Source: Actinobaculum sp. 313
GTDB taxonomy: Bacteria; Actinomycetota; Actinomycetes; Actinomycetales; Actinomycetaceae
Direction: 5' to 3'
Assembly: GCF_003073475.1 (NCBI RefSeq)
Contig: NZ_CP029033.1
Location: 248,001-312,000 of the forward strand
Length of the DNA: 64,000 bases
This document shows positions 25,334 through 33,867 of this stretch, piece by piece (within the stretch, counting starts at the first letter, position 1; each line of letters opens with the position of its first letter). The notes beneath the pieces are model-generated. The model was not told the origin of the DNA. It made no database searches and was given only the letters and a program-made list of their open reading frames with translations. Position numbers and translations under genes: made by a program.

Positions 25334-26305
25334 CTAGGGCTTGGGAAGCATGTTCATGTGGGGGTGCACGGCCTCGGGGTGTGCGTCGTCGGCGGCTACG
25401 CCACCCTCGCTGGTAAGCAGGCCGAAGGCCTCGTCCAGTGAACTATCGGTGATGGAGATTTTGACTACGCCGACACATGCCAAGGCTGCGCGGGCGAGCG
25501 AAACGGTATCCTCGCCAAGTAACTGGAGCGTGGTGCCCTCGCGCGAAACGACTCCCACCTGGCTGAGTCGCGCGGCGGCGGCTACACTGTTCGCTTCGCC
25601 GTCGAACCCGAGCGTGATGCGCTGGGAGGAGAATTGGCTGCGGACCTGCGCCGTGAGGCCGTCGGCGGCAATCACGCCACGGTTCATGATGACGGTCCGC
25701 TGGGCGAACTCTTCTGCCTCGGCCAGATAGTGGGTGGCGAAAACGATGGTCTTGCCACGCTCAGCCTCCGCCCGCATGCCGTCCCAGAAATGATGACGAG
25801 CCGTGACATCCATGCCGGTTGTTGCCTCATCCAGAATCAGAAGGTCCGGATCGGACAGGAGCGCCAGGGCCACCCGCACTCGCTGCTGTTCTCCACCGGA
25901 ACATTTGGAGATACGCCGGTTGGCGATCTCGGTGAGGTTGGCCCGGGTCAAAACGACATCAACGGGAAGATGATGCGGGAGTGTGCCTGCGATCATGCGG
26001 ATCAACTCCGCCACCTTGTATTCTCCCAGTAGGCCGCCGCTTTGCAGCACGGCGCCGAGCCTTCCGCTCCTAATCGCCTGGCGCGGCGTGCCGCCGTACA
26101 CGCTGATGGTGCCTGAGGATGGGGTGGACAGGCCGAGAATCATGTCGAGAGTGGTGGTTTTTCCCGCTCCATTGGGGCCGAGGAGAGCGACAATCTCACC
26201 GCGTTGCACAGTCAGGTCGATTCCGCGCACCGCATGCACCGCCCCGAAGGATTTGGATAGGGCTCTTGCTTCCAGAGCCGACGTCGTGGTCTTCATGTTC
26301 TTCAT
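25334..26305 (-). CDS. ABC exporter ATP-binding protein (DrrA-like)
   Basis: This 323-residue ATPase energises the neighbouring permease. Visible motifs are Walker A LLGPNGAGKTTTLDMILGL, Q-loop GAVLQSGGLLGEYKV, ABC signature SKCSGGEQQRVRVAL, Walker B LLILDEATTGMD and H-loop IVFATHY. The C-terminal 80 residues include a small extra domain common in DrrA-type exporters of drugs or peptides. ATG 26305 or 26296 are possible starts. It is the first gene of a minus-strand operon: ATPase, permease, sensor kinase, regulator. An inverted repeat just upstream (26340-26362) is a likely site for the regulator. Confidence 0.92.
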   Translation of the reverse strand: MKNMKTTTSALEARALSKSFGAVHAVRGIDLTVQRGEIVALLGPNGAGKTTTLDMILGLSTPSSGTISVYGGTPRQAIRSGRLGAVLQSGGLLGEYKVAELIRMIAGTLPHHLPVDVVLTRANLTEIANRRISKCSGGEQQRVRVALALLSDPDLLILDEATTGMDVTARHHFWDGMRAEAERGKTIVFATHYLAEAEEFAQRTVIMNRGVIAADGLTAQVRSQFSSQRITLGFDGEANSVAAAARLSQVGVVSREGTTLQLLGEDTVSLARAALACVGVVKISITDSSLDEAFGLLTSEGGVAADDAHPEAVHPHMNMLPKP

Positions 26306-26339
26306 GGTGCCGGGCCGGGCCAGTTGCCAGAAGTCCTAG

Positions 26340-26369
26340 CTGTCATGTTCCTGGAATGACAGGTGTCAT
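26340..26369. promoter_or_regulatory. Inverted repeat upstream of the ABC exporter operon (candidate regulator site)
   Basis: CTGTCAT at 26340-26346 and ATGACAG at 26356-26362 are perfect inverted 7-mers with a 9-nt spacer; a further TGTCAT half site lies at 26364-26369. The site is 35 bp upstream of the ATPase start and 58 bp upstream of aroB on the other strand. LuxR-type regulators of the DesR/LiaR group bind dyads like this, so autoregulation by the encoded two-component system is plausible but inferred. Confidence 0.45.
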
Positions 26370-26419
26370 GGGTCAGTGGACACGGCTAGTATTGAGGGCG
26401 CAGGGGAGGAGCAGTTCAG

Positions 26420-27562
26420 ATGGAAGAGATCCGGGTCAAGTTGGTGCGCACGGTCGATGAGTCGTATCCGATTGTTATCGGGCATGGAGCAACCGCATGT
26501 GTTTCCGATCTTGCCAATCGCGACGGTCTCGCCTCCCGGCGTATCGCCATCATTACCGATACCACGGTGGAAAAGCTTGCTGCGGGCGCGCTCGCGGAGG
26601 ATCTGCGTCTTACTGGCCGCGACGTCCGCGTTATTGCCTTCCCTGCCGGGGAGAAGAATAAAACACGGCAGACGAAGGAAGCCATTGAGGATCAACTAAT
26701 CGCCGCCGGATTCGGACGCGACACCCTGGTGATCGCGCTGGGTGGTGGTGTGGTCACCGACTTGGCCGGTTTCGTTGCCGCGACGTACACGCGTGGAGTT
26801 CCGTACCTTTCCGTCTCCACCACGCTGCTGGGTGCCGCGGATGCTTCCGTGGGTGGGAAGACTGCGGTTGACACCCCGGCGGCCACTAACCTCATCGGTG
26901 CCTTCCACCAGCCCGTCGCCGTGGTGATAGATCTGGATCGTTGGCTCACCCTGTCCGACTCGCAGATACGCGAAGGGCTGGGGGAAACGGTGAAACAGGC
27001 CTGCTTGGCCGACGCGGAGTTCTTCGCCGCCTTGGAGGACGCGTTTGTTACCAGGGGCCTCACCCCGGCTGAGTTCGTGCGCGACGACGCCCTCACCGTC
27101 CTCACGGCGCGCCGCAATTGCGAAATCAAGCGGGATTTCGTGGCGAGCGACGTACACGAGGGCAATCGCCGCATGGGCCTAAACCTGGGCCACACCATTG
27201 GGCGGGCACTCGAATCCGCGTTGGGCTACACGCTCAGCCACGGGTACTGCGTTGCGATCGGATTGGCATTGCAAGCGCGCTGGGGAGCAACTTTCGGCTA
27301 CGTCAGTTCCGGCGATGTGGCCCGCCTGGAGCGTCTGCTGGGGGCTATTGGTCTGCCGTACCGGTTGCCGGAGGGTGTCGATGTCAGCCGGATCATGGAC
27401 GCCATGTGGCATGACAAGAAGGGAACGACTAACACCATCCGTTTCGTCTTCCAGCGGGGGGTCGGCGACCTCATGGTCTTCGACTGCGGGCGATACGCAC
27501 GCCCGGTGCAGGAGAGTGCGATCCGGGCTTTTCTCGAATCGCAGGTTGCAGCGGGGCAGTGA
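26420..27562 (+). CDS. aroB: AroB, 3-dehydroquinate synthase
   Basis: This NAD-dependent metalloenzyme converts DAHP to 3-dehydroquinate, the second step of the shikimate pathway. The protein is 380 residues, of usual length. Motifs include FPAGEKNKTRQTKE, the NAD-binding VIALGGGVVTDLAGFVAAT, STTLLGAADASVGGKTAVD, and the metal-ligand regions LNLGHTIGRALE and LSHGYCVAIGLA. ATG 26420 follows GGAGGAG at a good distance. No other aro gene is adjacent here; it is divergent from the ABC exporter operon. Confidence 0.97.
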   Translation: MEEIRVKLVRTVDESYPIVIGHGATACVSDLANRDGLASRRIAIITDTTVEKLAAGALAEDLRLTGRDVRVIAFPAGEKNKTRQTKEAIEDQLIAAGFGRDTLVIALGGGVVTDLAGFVAATYTRGVPYLSVSTTLLGAADASVGGKTAVDTPAATNLIGAFHQPVAVVIDLDRWLTLSDSQIREGLGETVKQACLADAEFFAALEDAFVTRGLTPAEFVRDDALTVLTARRNCEIKRDFVASDVHEGNRRMGLNLGHTIGRALESALGYTLSHGYCVAIGLALQARWGATFGYVSSGDVARLERLLGAIGLPYRLPEGVDVSRIMDAMWHDKKGTTNTIRFVFQRGVGDLMVFDCGRYARPVQESAIRAFLESQVAAGQ

Positions 27563-27670
27563 TTCCGGATGGGCTGGCGCGGTGGTTCATGCTGGAGCGG
27601 TGGTGTCCGGCGGCATGGAGACTCGATGACCGGCGGCGATTCATTGCGACACCGCGTCCACGCAACCATA

Positions 27671-27686
27671 GTTAGGTGCGCCTAAC
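27671..27686. promoter_or_regulatory. Palindrome upstream of the cation-efflux gene (DtxR-family-like metal operator)
   Basis: GTTAGGTGCGCCTAAC has perfect 6-bp arms (GTTAGG/CCTAAC) around TGCG. It ends 31 bp before the cation-efflux start. The TTAGG...CCTAA core resembles half sites of DtxR/IdeR/MntR-type boxes. A metal-dependent repressor controlling a metal-efflux gene would make sense, but this is inferred from one site. Confidence 0.45.
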
Positions 27687-27717
27687 ATTTTGTGAGACAA
27701 CGCGATACCATCTGATT

Positions 27718-28750
27718 ATGAACGAGGCCCACGAACACACCGGCACAGACGGCCGCGAGAACCGCGAGCCGTCCCATTGGGGTGTACACGGTGGCCACGG
27801 CGATAGGCACGTTGGCCACGAAGGTGGGCACGCTGGCCACGGCGAACACGGGCACAATATATCGATCACTGCCGACCGCCGGTATCTGTGGAGCGCATTG
27901 CTCCTCATCCTCGGTTTCATGCTTGGCGAGGTTGTCGTCGCCGTCGCCTCTGGATCACTGGCACTGTTGTCCGACGCCGGGCACATGCTTTCCGACGCCG
28001 GTGCGATTGCCGTCGCCCTCTGGGTTACACATGTAGCACAGCGCCCGGCGCACGGCGCATGGACCTACGGCTTCACTCGCTCCGAGATCCTCTCGGGCCT
28101 CGGCAATGGCCTGACAATCCTCGTCGTCGCCCTCGTCATCCTCGTGGAGGCGGTGCGTCGTCTCATTACTCCGCCGGAAGTGGAGGGCGTCGCCGTCGTC
28201 GTGGTGGCCGTCATCGGGATCGGTGTGAACCTACTCGCCACCTGGTTGCTGGCCAAAGCCAACCGCTCCAGCTTGAATATCCGCGGCGCGTATCAGCACA
28301 TACTCACCGACCTCTACGGCTTCATCGGCACCGCTGCGGCAGGGGTGGTCATTATGGTGACGCACTGGACGCGGGCGGATGCGATCGCCTCAATCCTGGT
28401 GGCGGCCATTATGATCCACGCCGGGTGGGGGGTTGGTACGTGATGCCGGCCGGGTGCTGCTGGAGGCCGCTCCCGCGAGTGCGGATATTGCCGAGATTCG
28501 GCGTCATATGCTCAGCCTGCAGCATGTGCGGGCCGTGCACGATTTGCATGTGTGGAGCGTCGGATCGCAGCAACCGGTGGTTTCGGCACATTTGGTTGTG
28601 GATGAAGAGTGTTTTACAACCGGGCGGGCACCGGAGGTACTCGACGACGTTCAGGGGTGCCTGTCCGCGCATTTCGACATCGCGCATTCGACGCTGCAGT
28701 TCGAACCGGAACGCCATGCCGCGCATGAACGCGGCACGCATCGCGACTAA
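27718..28750 (+). pseudogene. Cation diffusion facilitator (zinc/cobalt efflux), with a one-base frameshift
   Basis: A His-rich N-terminal tail (residues 5-45, repeated HGGH/HVGH/HAGH motifs) precedes six membrane helices. The helix II metal site is visible in LALLSDAGHMLSDAGAIA (HxxxD), and helix V has AYQHILTDLYGFIGT. The cytoplasmic domain continues in another frame from about 28435: VRDAGRVLLEAAPA, then LQHVRAVHDLHVWSVGS. The frames join at the six-G run 28427-28432; removing one G gives GWGLVRDAGRVLLE and about 343 residues. Unlike the other breaks this one is an extra base. Efflux of Zn2+ or a similar divalent ion is expected from the family. Confidence 0.9.
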
Positions 28751-28799
28751 GAGGCGGCGCTTCCCGGCGCCTCCTAAACGCAGCGATATAGCAGTGCAG

Positions 28800-30236
28800 C
28801 TAGGCGGCGCCGGCGCCCCACTCCTCCGGGCGATCCTTCTCGGTCGCCTTGCTCGCCGCCGCAGACTGTTCGCCGCCCAACTGCAAACTGAGGTCACTCG
28901 AATGCGAGCCGGGTGTGCGCAGGTAGGCGTCGCGAATATGCGGTTGCGCGTCGATGGCATCGGACCGGGGAATGAGAACGGTGGAATGCGGCTGCGCGTC
29001 GCCGGACTGCTCGTCGGGATTGCCAGACTCGGGCGTGTGGCCGGAGCCTTCGCTACGAGTGGCCTCTTCGCTACCGCGCCACTGCCGGGCCACGAAAAGG
29101 GCGGGTGCGATTGGCGTTCCTGCTTTCAGTTCGGCCCGCGAATGCGCGACGACGGCGTCCAGCGTTCCGGCGCGCTTCGACACCAGCCGTTGGCGCACAT
29201 AGCCCACGCCGTCGGAGACGAGCTGCGGCGCCAGGGCGAGGTCGGCAGCGCAATCGAGGTCTTCCGCGACGGGGAGCAGTTGTTCCACCAGATCGGGTAG
29301 CGCCAGCATCATGGGCATGAGTTCGCCGTCGTCGGTGTCAATCAGGAGCGCGCCCACACCGTAGCGGGCCGCGCGCCACTTGTTCTCCTCGACGTACCAG
29401 TGAGGCAGGGTGGGTAGCTCTCTGCCGGCATCCAGTTCGCGGGATGCCCACTCCACCAGGCAATGAACGAGCGCTGCCAGTGCCCGGACTTCCGCCAGAT
29501 TCGATGACGAGTCCGCTATCCGTGCCTCAACGGTGCCGAAATGTGGGGCGGGGCGGACATCCCAGCGTAGCTCGTCGAAGTGGTGGATCGCTCCTACCCG
29601 CATCATGTTGTCCGTGTATTCCTCCAGGTTCTCCCAGGTAGGAAGCTCGGGCGGGATACCGGCCGTGGGCAGCTGTTGGAACATCATGGCGCGGTTATCG
29701 GCGTAGCCGGTGTCGATACCGTCCCAGAAGGGGGAAGCGGCCGTCAGCGCTTGGAGCAGGCCGATTTTAGTGGTGAGGAACCGAGCGATGGGCAGTGCCT
29801 TCGCCCGGTCTTCGACGCCGACGTGCACATGCGTACCAAAGATCAGCATCTGACGGCCCCAATACTGGGTACGATCAACGAGCTCCTTGTAGCGGGGATG
29901 CTCGGAGACCAGTTCGTGGGTGGGATTGGCAAAGGGGTGGCTTCCGCCTCCCGCAAGTTCAACTCCCAGCTCGTCGAGTACAGGCTGTAGCAGGCTCAGG
30001 CCTTCGTTCATGTCTGCGGCGCATTCGGCGACGCTGGTCCGCTTGCGGGAGACCAGTTCAACCGTGTTGCGCAACATTTCACTGTGGAGGATGCCGTGTT
30101 CGGGACGCTGCTTCTCGACTGCCTCCAAGACCTCCGGCGCGCATTCGGCCAGCGCGTTCGTTTGTGGGTTGATGAGCTGTAGTTCCCACTCCACCCCGAT
30201 GGTGGAGCGCTGCGATGGAGCAAACTTGATGAGCAT
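28800..30236 (-). CDS. GCS2-family carboxylate-amine ligase (YbdK-like, glutamate-cysteine ligase family)
   Basis: The protein has 478 residues. Residues 1-375 match the GCS2 family: STIGVEWELQLINPQTNALA, GGSHPFANP, FGTHVHVGVEDRAKALPI, VRPAPHFGTVEARIADSSSN and WYVEENKWRAARYGV. Members ligate glutamate to an amine or cysteine using ATP, but the acceptor differs between subgroups and cannot be read here. The last 90 residues are a hydrophilic Ser/Glu/Asp/Pro-rich tail absent from typical members. It lies 20 bp downstream of a glutamine amidotransferase-like gene on the same strand, so the two are probably cotranscribed. Confidence 0.88.
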   Translation of the reverse strand: MLIKFAPSQRSTIGVEWELQLINPQTNALAECAPEVLEAVEKQRPEHGILHSEMLRNTVELVSRKRTSVAECAADMNEGLSLLQPVLDELGVELAGGGSHPFANPTHELVSEHPRYKELVDRTQYWGRQMLIFGTHVHVGVEDRAKALPIARFLTTKIGLLQALTAASPFWDGIDTGYADNRAMMFQQLPTAGIPPELPTWENLEEYTDNMMRVGAIHHFDELRWDVRPAPHFGTVEARIADSSSNLAEVRALAALVHCLVEWASRELDAGRELPTLPHWYVEENKWRAARYGVGALLIDTDDGELMPMMLALPDLVEQLLPVAEDLDCAADLALAPQLVSDGVGYVRQRLVSKRAGTLDAVVAHSRAELKAGTPIAPALFVARQWRGSEEATRSEGSGHTPESGNPDEQSGDAQPHSTVLIPRSDAIDAQPHIRDAYLRTPGSHSSDLSLQLGGEQSAAASKATEKDRPEEWGAGAA

Positions 30237-30256
30237 GCGAGTCCTCTCCGCTTACG

Positions 30257-31024
30257 TTATGTTCGAGCTTTCCAGTAACGGGAGACGAAGGCCGAGATAA
30301 TCTGATTGGCACCAGTGGTATCCGCTGCGTCGCAGCGGGCTATGACGGCTTCCTTCTCATCGGCGGGGTAGTAGGTATCGCTATAGGTGTTGATACGGAT
30401 ATGCATGCCTTCCTTTTCTATCTCCGGATGAAACTGGGTGCCGTATACGTTTCTACCCCAGCGCACCATCTGGATTTGACAGAATTCGCCGGTGGCGAGA
30501 ACCGTGGCGTCGCCTGGCAGGACGCCAATAGCGTCGGAATGGCCAGTGTATCCGTAGATAACAGGTTCCAGGTGCCGGGTGAGAGGATCGGAAAGAGCTG
30601 CTTCGGTAAGCGTAATCGCGGGTGCCTGCAGGTCTTCCGCGAAGCCGCCCACCAGTGAGCCACCGAGTGTGCGAGTGATGGCTTGTAGGCCGAAACATAT
30701 CGCCAGGGTGGGGATGTCCTCGGTTATGACACGTTGGGCTAGTTGCTCTGCGCGGTCCTCTAGGACTGTGGGAATGCCGTGCGCATCCACCTCGCTGTAA
30801 CCGAAGGGTGAACCGGTGATGACGACGCCGGAATACTCACCGGTCAGGTCGAGCTCCGCCGGGTTGGGAGCCGAGGCATCCACCATGGAGACGCGCACGA
30901 TGTCGCTGTGCGGATCCAGACCTCCGAAAGCAGCGAAGGAATTCCACTCGTCCTGCGCGATTGTGCCCTCCGGTCGGCATACGGCAAACAGGAAGGGCTT
31001 CATGGGCGTGGACGAGATGGTCAT
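30257..31024 (-). CDS. Class I glutamine amidotransferase-like protein
   Basis: The protein has about 255 residues from ATG 31024 (MTISSTPMKPFLFAVCRPEG); ATG 31003 is an alternative start, and neither has a clear ribosome binding site. The class I GATase core is visible: YSGVVITGSPFGYSEVD, the nucleophile Cys in TLAICFGLQAITRTLGG, and the catalytic His-Glu in YGTQFHPEIEKEG. No synthetase domain is attached. Such stand-alone proteins are often annotated as GMP synthase-like; some act as gamma-glutamyl hydrolases. Its pairing with a GCS2-family ligase suggests a shared role in gamma-glutamyl compounds (inference). Confidence 0.82.
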   Translation of the reverse strand: MTISSTPMKPFLFAVCRPEGTIAQDEWNSFAAFGGLDPHSDIVRVSMVDASAPNPAELDLTGEYSGVVITGSPFGYSEVDAHGIPTVLEDRAEQLAQRVITEDIPTLAICFGLQAITRTLGGSLVGGFAEDLQAPAITLTEAALSDPLTRHLEPVIYGYTGHSDAIGVLPGDATVLATGEFCQIQMVRWGRNVYGTQFHPEIEKEGMHIRINTYSDTYYPADEKEAVIARCDAADTTGANQIISAFVSRYWKART

Positions 31025-31242
31025 GAGGATTAGATTACGTTGTTGGGTGGCCTGTGAGTAGCGCCCGTTCACTGGATGGGTGACTGCGGTGAGAAGGTGC
31101 GGTTTGTGCTAGGATCGTCGTCGTGTCGGTAGCGGCTGCAATCGGGCTGGCCCTTCGGGGTGCCCAGGGCTGCTCTTGGTGCGACGGGTGGGGCGTGGTT
31201 CTGGGTTGTCCATAAAACTCCACCATGCGGGCTCGTGGCCGA

Positions 31243-31866
31243 TCAGAAACTCTGCCCCAATAGCAGTGCGCGCTCTGCGGCCTCGTTCATAATCTCCTCG
31301 GCATGCTCGGGGTCGAAATCCATGCCTTCGGCCACGATCTCTTCGAAGCTTTGCACACCGAGAAAGCCGAAAATCGTGCGCAGGTACTGGTTTGCGGGAT
31401 CCGCACCCCGGAAAATGCCCCCGGCGGTTTGAATATGGAGGATCTTTTTGCCGGGTACGAGACCGACGGCGGTTCCGTCGTCGTTGTAACGGAAGGTCAC
31501 TCCCGCAACGTTGATGGTGTCGATCCATGCCTTCAGGCGTGTGGGAACCTGCAGGTTCCACAGCGGGTTCGCAATAACAACCTTGTCGGCGGCGACGAAC
31601 TGTTCGGTGTAGTGCCTGAAGAGCGTGATCTTGGCCTGCTCGGCAATACTCAAATGGATGAAGGGCACGCCCTCGCCCAGCTCGTTCCAACCATTGAGGA
31701 GGTCTAGGTCGATCTCCGGGATTGCGACCTCGTACAGGTTGAGATTGGTGATTTCATCCTTCGGATGATGCTTACGGTATTCCTCTTCGAAAATCGCCGT
31801 GAGCCGCATCGTGCGCGAGGCTCGCGCGTCAAGAGGATGACTGCGAACGATCAACACACGTGCCAT
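31243..31866 (-). CDS. azoR: FMN-dependent NADH-azoreductase (AzoR family)
   Basis: This flavodoxin-fold quinone/azo reductase has about 207 residues from ATG 31866 (MARVLIVRSHPLDARASRTM) with GGAAG a few bases upstream. Family motifs include NPLWNLQVPTRLKAWIDTIN (FMN binding, PxWNxxxPxxLK), AGVTFRYNDDGTAVGLVPGK and IQTAGGIFRG. It uses NADH to reduce quinones and azo compounds, usually seen as a redox-stress function. It is a single gene, with 218 bp before the amidotransferase gene downstream. Confidence 0.93.
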   Translation of the reverse strand: MARVLIVRSHPLDARASRTMRLTAIFEEEYRKHHPKDEITNLNLYEVAIPEIDLDLLNGWNELGEGVPFIHLSIAEQAKITLFRHYTEQFVAADKVVIANPLWNLQVPTRLKAWIDTINVAGVTFRYNDDGTAVGLVPGKKILHIQTAGGIFRGADPANQYLRTIFGFLGVQSFEEIVAEGMDFDPEHAEEIMNEAAERALLLGQSF

Positions 31867-32332
31867 CGCGACTTCCTTTCCGTACTTTGCCATACGTGCG
31901 ATGCCTGAACCGTACCGATTCTAAGGCACGAAACGTGGAGTGGATAGTGTGGGTTAGCCGGGAGCGACGAAGCGACTGAGCGGATGCGCATTGACCGCGC
32001 GGGTGCTCGCGCCCCTGAAGCGGGTCCGGTATTGACAGCTCCCCTGGGGCCCCGTGCGCGACCGCTCGGCCAGCGCCAGCGCCCGGGGCTTCCTTCACCG
32101 CCGGTTCCCCTGCACCTGCGTGGCCGGTGTTAGCGGCCGGGCTTCCCTCATCGCCCGAGTTCCGTGCACGTGCGTGGCCGGTTCTGCTTCCCGTTTGTCA
32201 ACTGGGCTACTGTGTACCGGTTCCCCTGCACGTGCGTGGCCAGTGCTAGCGGCCGGGACTTCCTTCATTGCCCGAGCCCCGTGCGCGACCGCATGGCCAG
32301 CGTCCGGGAGCTGCCCAACGAAGTGGAACGAG
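31867..32332. repeat. GC-rich intergenic region with ~80-nt imperfect direct repeats
   Basis: Two long copies are visible: one starting at 32101 (CCGGTTCCCCTGCACCTGCG) and one at 32217 (CCGGTTCCCCTGCACGTGCG), 116 bp apart, about 80 nt each and roughly 85% identical by eye. A third partial copy lies at 32048-32100 and resembles the end of the second (32276-32307, CCCCGTGCGCGACCGC). No open frame with family similarity or start signals was seen. The region separates azoR from the GntR locus. Confidence 0.6.
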
Positions 32333-32381
32333 CGTTCGTTTGTGCCAGATGCTTGACACAAACGAACGGGGCGCCTAGCTT
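32333..32381 (+). promoter_or_regulatory. Promoter with perfect 12-bp inverted repeat, upstream of the membrane protein/GntR pair
   Basis: CGTTCGTTTGTG (32333-32344) and CACAAACGAACG (32357-32368) form a perfect 12-bp inverted repeat with a 12-nt spacer. The right arm overlaps a -35 hexamer TTGACA (32353-32358), followed after 17 bp by TAGCTT (32376-32381). This is a good housekeeping promoter with an operator on it. The GntR-family protein encoded at 33424 is the obvious candidate repressor, giving autoregulation of the two-gene operon (inference). Confidence 0.7.
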
Positions 32382-32416
32382 TGTATCAAGTAGTTGGTAC
32401 ATCGGATTGGGGAGTC

Positions 32417-33427
32417 ATGTTCCTGCTTTACTTTGCGATCACGCTTGCTGTCACGGTTTTGGCCGTCGCCCTGCCACTCGTCGTCGTGCGTAATGCGGTT
32501 GTGGATAACGGGGGCGAAACAGAGGTACCAGTAGACCTTGTTGCTGTGCAACGATACTCGCGTAGCAGTGTCGCCATCGCGTTAGTTGCCGGGGTGGTGG
32601 CGGGCCTGATCGGCGTCGTCGGCTGGGGAATTGCGTGGCATGCCACAGCACAGGGGAGCGGTTCGGAACTGATCGGCCCTCTTGCCGTGACTACCTTTGG
32701 CGGTGGCGAGGACGTGGGTATGGAGCAATTCCTTGGGGTGCTGGTGGCGCCCGGCCTCTTCGGCGTCACGAGTATGGCGGTTCTGCGGATGCGGGAACGG
32801 CGCAGCCCCATAGTGACAAACGGGCCTGTAAGCGCGTCGCTCAAACCGCGCCGCGGTAGCGACTATGTGCCGCGATGGGCCTCGGTTGCCGCGGGTACGG
32901 CGCTGGCAATGGTTGCCTCCTTGCTTGTCATAGGAATGGTGACCAGCGATGACACGGGCACGGCTTTACGCGTGCAGTGGCGAGGCGACGAAGGCGAGCT
33001 TGTGACAAGTATTGTGGGGCCGTGGCCGGGTTGGGTATTCGCCGGGCCCATCCTTCTCGCTCTGCTCGTCGAGGTAGTTCTCGCGGCGATGACCTTACGA
33101 GACATCGCTGTCCGTGGGCATTTGACTTCTGGGTTCGACGCCGGAGTGGACCGGACCATCCGCTGCCGTAGTGCCGAGGCTGTGATCGGACTACTACTGC
33201 TCTCGGTTGCCTGGCCCATGTTGGTGCTGGGATTGAGCATGGGGCCCGTGCTGGGCTATGCGCTTGGGGCGCAACCGATCGTTGGCATTGGGGTGGGCGT
33301 CGTCGGAGCATGGGCCTTCGTATGCGCCAGTGCTGGGCTGGTCTTCTTCTGCGGCGGATGTGTGCTGTTGATGCGACGGTTGCCGACACAGAAGCTGGCT
33401 GCATCGGGCAGGGAGGTGAAGAAATGA
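32417..33427 (+). CDS. Multi-pass membrane protein of unknown function, operon partner of a GntR regulator
   Basis: The protein has 336 residues from ATG 32417 (MFLLYFAITLAVTVLAVALP); a TTG at 32381 overlaps the -10 box and is unlikely to be the start. About seven hydrophobic segments are visible: residues 1-25, 50-75, 100-120, 155-180, 210-230, 265-290 and 293-325. I recognise no catalytic motif. The 4-bp overlap with the GntR gene and the operator-bearing promoter indicate a regulated two-gene unit, a common arrangement for YtrA-subfamily GntR proteins, which normally control membrane transport genes. Confidence 0.8.
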   Translation: MFLLYFAITLAVTVLAVALPLVVVRNAVVDNGGETEVPVDLVAVQRYSRSSVAIALVAGVVAGLIGVVGWGIAWHATAQGSGSELIGPLAVTTFGGGEDVGMEQFLGVLVAPGLFGVTSMAVLRMRERRSPIVTNGPVSASLKPRRGSDYVPRWASVAAGTALAMVASLLVIGMVTSDDTGTALRVQWRGDEGELVTSIVGPWPGWVFAGPILLALLVEVVLAAMTLRDIAVRGHLTSGFDAGVDRTIRCRSAEAVIGLLLLSVAWPMLVLGLSMGPVLGYALGAQPIVGIGVGVVGAWAFVCASAGLVFFCGGCVLLMRRLPTQKLAASGREVKK

Positions 33428-33819
33428 CGGATCGGTCCGGCGATTCGCCGCGTATCGTGCTTGATCTCGATGACCCGACGCCGCCATTCGAACAGGTACG
33501 TCGTCAGATCAGTGAGCTTATCGTAGCCGGAGCCTTGGCCGAGGCGGCTCGGCTTCCTACGGTTCGGCAGCTCGCTGCGGATTTGCGTGTTGCGCCCGGA
33601 ACCGTCGCACGCGCCTACAAGGAACTGGAAGCCGAAGGCCTGGTGAAAACGCGCCGCGGTGCAGGAACGCGAGTCGCTCCAGGGCAGGCGTTGCCACTGC
33701 GCCAGCGGCAGATGAAACTCGAGCAGTTGACGGCCGGATTCGTGGCTGCCGCCCGCCGGATCGGAGCCGACGGCGCCGCGATACGTGCGGCCGTGGAAGC
33801 CGCATTGCATGAGGCCTGA
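33424..33819 (+). CDS. GntR-family transcriptional regulator, YtrA-like short form
   Basis: The protein has 131 residues. An N-terminal winged helix-turn-helix is clear: PPFEQVRRQISELIVAGAL, LPTVRQLAADLRVAPGTVAR and AYKELEAEGLVKTRRGAGT. The C-terminal part is a short helical tail, with no FCD, UTRA or aminotransferase domain, as in the YtrA subgroup. It overlaps the preceding membrane-protein gene by 4 bp (ATGA). It is the likely binder of the inverted repeat at 32333-32368. Confidence 0.92.
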   Translation: MTDRSGDSPRIVLDLDDPTPPFEQVRRQISELIVAGALAEAARLPTVRQLAADLRVAPGTVARAYKELEAEGLVKTRRGAGTRVAPGQALPLRQRQMKLEQLTAGFVAAARRIGADGAAIRAAVEAALHEA

Positions 33820-33867
33820 TTCGCAACGCATTGGTTTGATGGCCTGGCGCCGGGAATCAAGAGAAAA

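Noticed and set aside
27888-29300. 470-codon frame on the plus strand over the CDF gene and GCS2 ligase
   Set aside because: It spans two genes in opposite directions and its translation is Arg-rich low-complexity sequence.
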